Source: Methylomonas sp. MK1
Lineage (GTDB): Bacteria; Pseudomonadota; Gammaproteobacteria; Methylococcales; Methylomonadaceae
Assembly (NCBI RefSeq): GCF_000365425.1
Contig: NZ_AQOV01000001.1
Coordinates: 2,914,001 to 2,978,000 of the forward strand
Length of the DNA: 64,000 nucleotides
Reading direction: 5' to 3'
The notes under the pieces were generated by a model. That model saw only the letters and a list, made by a program, of their open reading frames with translations. It was not told the DNA's origin and searched no databases. The position numbers and the translations under genes are program-made. Positions 58,646 through 64,000 of this stretch are shown in pieces. Position 1 is the first letter of the stretch, and every line of letters starts with the position of its first letter.

Positions 58646-60023
58646 TGCCGGCGGGGGCTGGTTTGCCTCGAGAACGGTAACGGCCTGTTTTTCGGTTACG
58701 GGGTTTACCGCCGCCGGATTTTGGCGGCGCGGTCATCCTTTCCCGCTCCGCGTCATCGGCTTCTTGAAAACCTGTCCACCATTCAACCAGTTCCGGATCG
58801 GCGCCGCCGGTTTCCGCACGTAGCCGCAAAAAGTCGTACGCCGCTCTGAATTTGGGCTGCTCCAGCAAACGATAAGGCCGGGGGCCAACCGTTCTGGAGA
58901 ACTTGTTCTGCAAGAACCACACTTCGCGCATGGATTGCGTAATGTGGCGAGGTAACGCAGTGACCTTGATTTGTCTGGTCAGCACTTCGTTGGCGGCGTT
59001 CTGATAGGCCAGCGTTTCGTTTTCGCCGTGGGCGATGCGTCTTTGCGCAGCCAATTGCAGCGGTTCCCACAACAAGGCAGCTAATAAAAAATAAGGCGTC
59101 AGGGTTTTGCCGTCGTTGAAGCGGGTGTCGGAATTTTCCAAGGCCCGGATCAAGAACAAGCGCGGAAAATCGTGGTCTTCGCTGGCGAGGCAGCGGTCGG
59201 TATCCGGAAATAAAATCGCAAACAAGCCGTAATGTCTGAGCATTTCGAAGGTTTGCAGGCCGTAGCCGGACAGAAACAACTTGATGACTTCGTCGTAAAG
59301 ACGCGCCGAAGGGATGCTCTTCAACAAATCGGCTTGGGCGTAAATCGGTTTTTCGGTGTCTGGATGTAAAGTAAAGCCCAGCTTCACGGCAAAACGGATG
59401 GCGCGCAGCATCCGCACAGGGTCTTCTCTATAGCGTACTTCCGGGTCGCCGATTAGGCGCATCACCGCTGCGGCATGATCCTGCATGCCTCCGGTATAAT
59501 CGACCACGGAAAAATCGCGGATATTGTAATACAGCGCGTTGACGGTGAAATCTCGCCGCCAGACGTCTTGCTCTAGCGTACCGAACACGTTATCACGCAG
59601 TAAGCGACCGTCTTCATGCACCACATGCTGGTCGGATTCTTCCTGCTCGGAGCCGCGAAACGTCGCCACCTCAATGATTTCACGCCCGAAAAACACATGC
59701 GCCAGGCGAAAGCGCCTGCCGATAATCCGACAATTGCGAAATACTTGCTTGATTTGTTCCGGACTGGCGTTAGTCGCGACGTCGAAATCTTTGGGTTCCC
59801 GACCCAACAGCAAATCTCTGACACAGCCACCAACCAAGTAGGCCTCGTAATCGGCTTTTTTCAGGCGTTGCAATACTTTCAGGGCATTTTCACTGATTTG
59901 CGCACGGGAAATGCAATGCTCAGAACGCGGATAAATCTTCACGGCACTCGACCCCGCCGACTCATTGACCGGTTCGGCAACTTGCTCAACCGGTGAAAAG
60001 ATTTTTTTGAAGAAACTAAAAAT
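58632..60023 (-). CDS. pcnB: Poly(A) polymerase I, probable ATT start
   Basis: Adds poly(A) tails to RNA, marking it for decay. LVGGCVRDLLLGREPKDFDVATNA carries the nucleotidyltransferase motif, with a basic C terminus. The first standard start would be GTG at 59942, but the frame is open upstream and its translation (IFSFFKKIFSPVEQVAEPV) matches the N-terminal extension of E. coli PcnB, whose start codon is the rare AUU. Here ATT at 60021-60023 follows AAGGGA by seven bases and no ATG, GTG or TTG lies between. This gives about 463 residues, close to the E. coli length. The GTG start at 59942 remains an alternative. Confidence 0.85.
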   Translation of the reverse strand: MFSFFKKIFSPVEQVAEPVNESAGSSAVKIYPRSEHCISRAQISENALKVLQRLKKADYEAYLVGGCVRDLLLGREPKDFDVATNASPEQIKQVFRNCRIIGRRFRLAHVFFGREIIEVATFRGSEQEESDQHVVHEDGRLLRDNVFGTLEQDVWRRDFTVNALYYNIRDFSVVDYTGGMQDHAAAVMRLIGDPEVRYREDPVRMLRAIRFAVKLGFTLHPDTEKPIYAQADLLKSIPSARLYDEVIKLFLSGYGLQTFEMLRHYGLFAILFPDTDRCLASEDHDFPRLFLIRALENSDTRFNDGKTLTPYFLLAALLWEPLQLAAQRRIAHGENETLAYQNAANEVLTRQIKVTALPRHITQSMREVWFLQNKFSRTVGPRPYRLLEQPKFRAAYDFLRLRAETGGADPELVEWWTGFQEADDAERERMTAPPKSGGGKPRNRKTGRYRSRGKPAPAGNDAS

Positions 60024-60269
60024 GACTTTATCCCTTATTTTAGAATGACGTGTGCCAGATTTTTCGAGGCTTCGGGCGCGAACGTCCTAGCGGGCTTATC
60101 ATAACACCTCGCCAGATTTAAGCTCAATCCAGCACATTCTTTTACATTCCCTTGTGTTAAATGTAGAATTTCGCCATTCGCCGAATATTTTGGTGTAATA
60201 ACATAAAAATTGGCTGTACTTGTCGCCCTTAGGCCGGCGACGGGGAATTTATATCGGAGAGTGGAGCGT

Positions 60270-60449
60270 ATGTTTAAAAAAATTTTACTGGGTTTTGTAG
60301 ACCAGCCTGTATTTACTAGTCTATTCGTCGCCGATTTCGCGTTGTTGGTTTTCCATAGACCGCCCTTTCTGTTTTCCATTGTCATGATCGGCGCGCTGGT
60401 GGGCATGAGCATGTATATGGGGCAAAAACTGGCGATTTTCGACAAATAA
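60270..60449 (+). CDS. Small membrane protein, 59 residues
   Basis: A short protein from ATG at 60270 (MFKKILLGFVDQPVFTSLFV) with GGAG five bases upstream. Two hydrophobic stretches cover most of it, ending MYMGQKLAIFDK. No family recognised. The stop TAA directly abuts the TTG start of the next gene. Confidence 0.7.
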   Translation: MFKKILLGFVDQPVFTSLFVADFALLVFHRPPFLFSIVMIGALVGMSMYMGQKLAIFDK

Positions 60450-60914
60450 TTGCGACAATCCTCTAAATCAAGTATCCCAAAACCCGGCGCGGATTCACCG
60501 TCCGCGCCGGGTTTTTTGCGTCGGCTGGCAGCCGCCTGTTACGACGCTTTCTTACTGTTGGCGATATGGTTTTTCGCCACAGCCATCGCTCTGCCCTTCA
60601 ACGCCGGCCAGGCATTCGCCAGTGATCAGTTTTTTTATCCGCTCTATCTGCTGATCATCAGTTTTGTGTTTTACGGCTGGTTTTGGACCCACGGCGGCCA
60701 AACCCTGGGCTTGCGTGCCTGGAAAATCAAAGTCAGCACCTTGGACGGCCAGTCTCTCAACTGGCAGCAAGCCGGCATCCGCTTTATTGGCGGCTTGTTA
60801 TCCTGGGCTTGTTTAGGTCTGGGATTTTTCTGGTGTCTATTCGATAAAAACGGCCAATGCTGGCACGATTATCTGTCAAAAACACGCTTGGTTTTTCAGG
60901 AAGAAAAGCGCTGA
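60450..60914 (+). CDS. RDD family membrane protein
   Basis: A 154-residue protein with a long hydrophobic region and the RDD pattern: GFLRRLAAACYDAFLLLAIW near the start, WTHGGQTLGLRAWKIKVSTL, and WCLFDKNGQCWHDYLSKTRLV at the end. Start is TTG at 60450, directly after the TAA of the preceding gene; no ATG lies in the relevant stretch, so translation is probably coupled. Function of the family is mostly unknown. Confidence 0.85.
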   Translation: MRQSSKSSIPKPGADSPSAPGFLRRLAAACYDAFLLLAIWFFATAIALPFNAGQAFASDQFFYPLYLLIISFVFYGWFWTHGGQTLGLRAWKIKVSTLDGQSLNWQQAGIRFIGGLLSWACLGLGFFWCLFDKNGQCWHDYLSKTRLVFQEEKR

Positions 60915-60973
60915 CGGCAAAAGCGGATATGCTATATTCGGCGCTCGATTAATCTCTCACCCGGGAGCATACA

Positions 60974-61360
60974 ATGAAAACAATAACAATACTTTTATCC
61001 CTGTTTGCCGCGTTCGCGACATCTACAGCCAGTGCCGAGATCAAACTACAGGACAATTCCAAGCTGCTAGGCAAATGGCAGGTCACTCACGAAGCGCTTG
61101 CGTTGGATCGCGAAAAGAAGCCTTTGCATGTGACTTGGGAATTTCAAAAAGACGGTACTTTGATAACTACCGGTGAAGATGCGCGGAGCGGGATTGGCGA
61201 AATGACTATCCCGATCAAATATAGCGTGGCGGATGGTGTGATCAAAAAACAAATCACGCCAGGCCGGGAAAAATACGAAGATTGCGCTGTCGTGGAAATG
61301 GACGACAAAAATGTGGTGTTGAAATGTAAATTTCTTTATTTGTTCATGACTCGCAAATAA
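60974..61360 (+). CDS. Secreted small protein, lipocalin-like
   Basis: A 128-residue protein with a signal peptide (MKTITILLSLFAAFATSTASA) and a beta-rich domain: LLGKWQVTHEALALDREKKP, WEFQKDGTLITTGEDA, and a C-terminal DDKNVVLKCKFLYLFM. The GKW near the start and the repeated strands recall small lipocalin-like domains, but no family is certain. It is preceded by GGGAG about eight bases upstream. Confidence 0.65.
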   Translation: MKTITILLSLFAAFATSTASAEIKLQDNSKLLGKWQVTHEALALDREKKPLHVTWEFQKDGTLITTGEDARSGIGEMTIPIKYSVADGVIKKQITPGREKYEDCAVVEMDDKNVVLKCKFLYLFMTRK

Positions 61361-61389
61361 CGGTAGTCATAAGGTTGGCCGACTCTCCA

Positions 61390-61419
61390 CGGAACGGAAG
61401 CAATCGTTTTCCGTTCCGC
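61390..61419. terminator. Hairpin between convergent genes
   Basis: CGGAACGGAA and TTCCGTTCCG form a ten-bp stem around 61390-61419, between the secreted protein gene and lptG. The following T-run is weak. Confidence 0.55.
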
Positions 61420-61438
61420 AGAGGGGGCCTAATTCCAG

Positions 61439-62509
61439 CTAGCTGCCCCGCCTAACCGCGATCAGCGCGCCGCAAAATACCAACGCACTGGGCAACATTG
61501 CCATCAACATCGGATTCATGTCGTAAACCAGACCGACATGGCCGGCAATCCTGTCGAAAATGTTAAAGGTCATCCCGATCACGATCCCCATCATGATGCG
61601 CGCGCCGGTACTGGTGCCGCGACCGATACCGATCACGAACGGCGCCGACACCATCAACATCACAAAGGTCACAAACGGGTTGATCAAACGGCTCCAGAAT
61701 GCCAACTCGTAAATTTGCGATTTTTGATTGTTCTGTTTCAGGAAGTCGATGTACATGAACAAATCGTAAAGCGACAGATTGTCAGATTTGACTACGGCCA
61801 CTTTCAACAAATCCGAGTCGATGCTGGATTTCCACGCCTGTTCGGCTTGAGTGCCGGCAAATATTTGCTGGCGATTGATTTCGGATTGTTTGACGCTTTC
61901 CAGACGCCATTGTTTATCGCCTAAAAACTGCGCATGCTCGGCTTGCGTGATGCGGTTGAGTTTGTGTGCATCGTCGACATCGTAAATCCGCACGTCGGCC
62001 AGAGAGCCGTCATCAAGAATTTTCCGGACATTGATAAAGCTGTTCCCCTCTCTCAGCCACATCCCGTATTGGGAACGCATCACTACGCCGTCGTGCAGCG
62101 CGGTGGTTTTCAGCACTTGCGCAGCGCGTTCGCATGACGGCGCCACGAATTCGCCCACCAGCACGGCAACAGTCACCAGCAACAAACCCGCCAGCATAAT
62201 GGTTCTGATGATCCAGGCGATTGATAAACCCGCGCCGCGCATCGCGACAATCTCGCGATTATTCGCCATCGAGCCCACCACGAACAAGCTACCCAGCAAA
62301 GCCGCCGACGGCACCAACTCGTAGAACACCCGTGGCGAGGTTAATGTCAAAAACCACAAAATCTGTTTCAAGCCGTAACCGCCTTGCCCCAAATCTTTTA
62401 ACTCATCGCTGAAGCTGAACAGATTGAACAGCGTCAATAACAATATCACCGCAATCAGGGACCCCTTGACGACTTCCTTGACGATATAAATGGTCAATAC
62501 GTTGATCAT
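61439..62509 (-). CDS. lptG: LPS export permease LptG
   Basis: Inner-membrane permease of the LptB2FG transporter that extracts lipopolysaccharide for transport to the outer membrane. 356 residues. VLTIYIVKEVVKGSLIAVIL is the first helix, FYELVPSAALLGSLFVVGSM the next conserved block, then a periplasmic jelly-roll-like domain and more helices. Its ATG overlaps the lptF stop by four bases. Confidence 0.94.
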   Translation of the reverse strand: MINVLTIYIVKEVVKGSLIAVILLLTLFNLFSFSDELKDLGQGGYGLKQILWFLTLTSPRVFYELVPSAALLGSLFVVGSMANNREIVAMRGAGLSIAWIIRTIMLAGLLLVTVAVLVGEFVAPSCERAAQVLKTTALHDGVVMRSQYGMWLREGNSFINVRKILDDGSLADVRIYDVDDAHKLNRITQAEHAQFLGDKQWRLESVKQSEINRQQIFAGTQAEQAWKSSIDSDLLKVAVVKSDNLSLYDLFMYIDFLKQNNQKSQIYELAFWSRLINPFVTFVMLMVSAPFVIGIGRGTSTGARIMMGIVIGMTFNIFDRIAGHVGLVYDMNPMLMAMLPSALVFCGALIAVRRGS

Positions 62510-63573
62510 GCCAGCTTCTCCTTAAGACTTTGCGACAACCATTGCCAGCCATACAAGCGCATCAACATCAATAAACCCAATACCAGTAATAAAGCATCCA
62601 CCCAGAAATATCCCAGCCAGGACGGTAACGCCCCGCTGATCACCCAACTGTGATTGACCCGTTGCAAATTGCCGTAAACGAAATAAATCCCAAAAGCCAC
62701 CAGCATACTGCCGTATATGCCGCCGCGCGGCGACAGCTTGGCCAAGGGCACCGCCAGAAAAGCCAATAAAATGACCCCCAACGGTGTGCTGAAACGGTCT
62801 TGCAATTCGGCGACATCCCGCAATTCCGGCGACAGCCATAAATTCTCGGTGGCAGCGGCCTCGCGCCCCAAATTCAAAATGGTGACCTTTTTTTCGATCA
62901 ACACGGCATATTCTTTAAACGCCTCAATGGTGAAATCCTTGTTACCGGGAACCCCTTGAATTCGCTCGCCATTTTCCAACACCAGATACAAACCGCCGGG
63001 CAGATTTTTCAACCAGCCGTATTCGGCATTCACCACGCCGGTTTTGTCGCCTTGTTTGTTTTGCACAAACACCTTATGCATCCGGCCTTCGTCGTCGACG
63101 TTTTCGGTGTAAAAAATCAACTCGCCGTCGCTGTACTCGCTGAAGCGGCCGGCGGCGATGCCGCGAATATCGGCATTTTGTTTATCCTGATGCATCAACT
63201 GCTCAGTTTTGGCCTCCGCCCACGGCGAAGCCAGCATCGATAGCGCCATACCCGCCAGACTTAAGGGCACAACCAGCATAAATATCGCCCGGTAAATGGT
63301 AAACACGCTGCCGCCGGCCGACGAAATCGCCGCCATCTCCTGCTCGCGATACATGCGGCCCAACACCATTAACACTGCCATGAACAGCGCGGCCGGCAAG
63401 AAGGTGGTAGTGGCGATGATGATTTTCAAACCCAATAAGGTCATCACCGTATCGTTGGCGATATTGCCCTCGATAGCTTGCGCCAACACCTTGATAAATT
63501 TGCGGCTGACGATGATCACCACCAATACCACCAATACGGCGGTGACTGTCTGAAACAGCTCCTTGATTATCAT
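62506..63573 (-). CDS. lptF: LPS export permease LptF
   Basis: Partner permease of LptG. Start at 63573 (MIIKELFQTVTAVLVVLVVI) gives 355 residues; the frame extends 53 codons upstream but into non-conserved sequence. LFMAVLMVLGRMYREQEMAAISSAGG and a periplasmic domain are typical. Divergent from pepA as in E. coli. Confidence 0.94.
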   Translation of the reverse strand: MIIKELFQTVTAVLVVLVVIIVSRKFIKVLAQAIEGNIANDTVMTLLGLKIIIATTTFLPAALFMAVLMVLGRMYREQEMAAISSAGGSVFTIYRAIFMLVVPLSLAGMALSMLASPWAEAKTEQLMHQDKQNADIRGIAAGRFSEYSDGELIFYTENVDDEGRMHKVFVQNKQGDKTGVVNAEYGWLKNLPGGLYLVLENGERIQGVPGNKDFTIEAFKEYAVLIEKKVTILNLGREAAATENLWLSPELRDVAELQDRFSTPLGVILLAFLAVPLAKLSPRGGIYGSMLVAFGIYFVYGNLQRVNHSWVISGALPSWLGYFWVDALLLVLGLLMLMRLYGWQWLSQSLKEKLA

Positions 63574-63730
63574 TTTATCCAGCACCGTCAACAGCCGGAA
63601 AGGCCGGCCCGCGCTGGGTAATCCTCGCTCAATGCTCAACAACTCACTCCTAATTTCTAAGGTATAATCGAACCACAGACCGCTGCACCCGGCGCAAACC
63701 CTCAATCCCAGACACTTACAGACTACTCTC

Positions 63731-64000
63731 ATGGACTATTCTATAGAAAGCTCACCCTTAGACAAACTGCAAAGCGACTGTCTGCTGGTCGGAATCTACG
63801 AAAATCAACAACTCAGCCCGGCGGCAATCCAGCTGGACAGCCTATTCGGCGGCTTGCTGACTAAATTAATCGGCCGCGGCGACATCAAGGGCAAAAACGC
63901 CGAAACCCTGCTGATTAATAACCTGCCCGACGGCAATATCGCCCGCATCGTGTTGCTCGGCTTCGGGGAGCGCGGCAAAGTCACCCGCAAGCAATACCGT
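63731..64000 (+). CDS. pepA: Leucyl aminopeptidase, N-terminal part (truncated by window)
   Basis: The first 90 codons of a gene starting ATG at 63731 (MDYSIESSPLDKLQSDCLLV). The N-terminal domain pattern (VGIYENQQLSPAAIQLD, LLINNLPDGNIARIVLLGFG) and the divergent lptF place it as PepA, a manganese/zinc aminopeptidase that also serves as a DNA-binding protein in E. coli. The catalytic domain lies beyond the window end. Confidence 0.88.
   Translation, partial: MDYSIESSPLDKLQSDCLLVGIYENQQLSPAAIQLDSLFGGLLTKLIGRGDIKGKNAETLLINNLPDGNIARIVLLGFGERGKVTRKQYR

Noticed and set aside
60035..60445. 136-codon minus-strand frame upstream of pcnB
   Set aside because: No SD, odd composition, overlaps the SD-bearing small membrane gene on the plus strand.

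Overview
The window looks like a chromosomal stretch from a gammaproteobacterium. The evidence is conserved gene order: rsmI | lpoA-yraN-gmhA, bamD | rluD-pgeF, pcnB-folK-panB-panC, lptFG | pepA, and two-subunit glyQ-glyS. The style of the proteins (a PEP-CTERM-type sorting tail, an orphan transketolase, many sensory genes, B12 salvage) recalls Methylomonas-like methanotrophs. That assignment is a weak inference: no methane or methanol oxidation gene is present. There is no rRNA, tRNA, CRISPR array or intact insertion sequence that I can see.

Layout. 0-5.3 kb: a tight three-gene minus-strand cluster with a HamA-like nuclease, a large DECH-box helicase (HamB-like) and a DUF1016/YhcG-type nuclease. 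This is a probable Hachiman-like antiphage island, followed by about 400 bp of degenerate sequence. 5.6-11.4 kb: minus-strand YfaA, a YfaP-YfaT fusion carrying a palindromic repeat pair inside its coding sequence, and a large protein with a zeta-toxin kinase domain and a degenerate Fic-like motif. 11.7-16 kb: glyQ-glyS-gmhB-plsC. 16-19.7 kb: two tandem paralogous micro-lipoproteins, an HTTM-DCC membrane fusion and small membrane proteins. 19.7-29 kb: metH, a glutaredoxin-like gene, a giant hybrid histidine kinase and a REC-HD-GYP response regulator. 29.3-33.3 kb: a yjfB-like motility gene behind a good FliA (sigma-28) promoter, then rsmI | lpoA-yraN-gmhA. 33-38.7 kb: glgC, a beta-rich unknown, a transketolase, a large non-coding gap and an RRM protein. 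38.7-44.7 kb: ZIP transporter, pgeF, rluD, bamD, a secreted HEIAH metallopeptidase, a DUF2058 gene and trmB. 45-50.6 kb: a secreted unknown, a BFD-type ferredoxin with a helical partner, duplicated small membrane genes, thiS-thiG fusion, DAHP synthase, an RMD1-family protein and a PEP-CTERM protein. 50.6-55.4 kb: cobalamin riboswitch - btuB - btuM - cbiB - cobD-type decarboxylase. 55.4-60 kb: fliW, panD, panC, panB, folK, pcnB. 60-64 kb: small membrane genes, lptG-lptF and the start of pepA.

How the genes fit together. Vitamin B12 is a clear thread: a riboswitch-controlled uptake and nucleotide-loop set and a B12-dependent methionine synthase that it would feed. Envelope building is another: gmhA and gmhB for LPS heptose, plsC, lpoA, bamD, lptFG and pgeF. 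Pantothenate synthesis is complete for panB, panC and panD. Motility and c-di-GMP signalling appear as fliW, the yjfB-like gene and the HD-GYP regulator. The accessory content most worth attention is the defence-like cluster at the left edge, the Fic-like/zeta protein, and several fused or duplicated small genes. Of the unusual start sites, the ATT start inferred for pcnB is the best supported.
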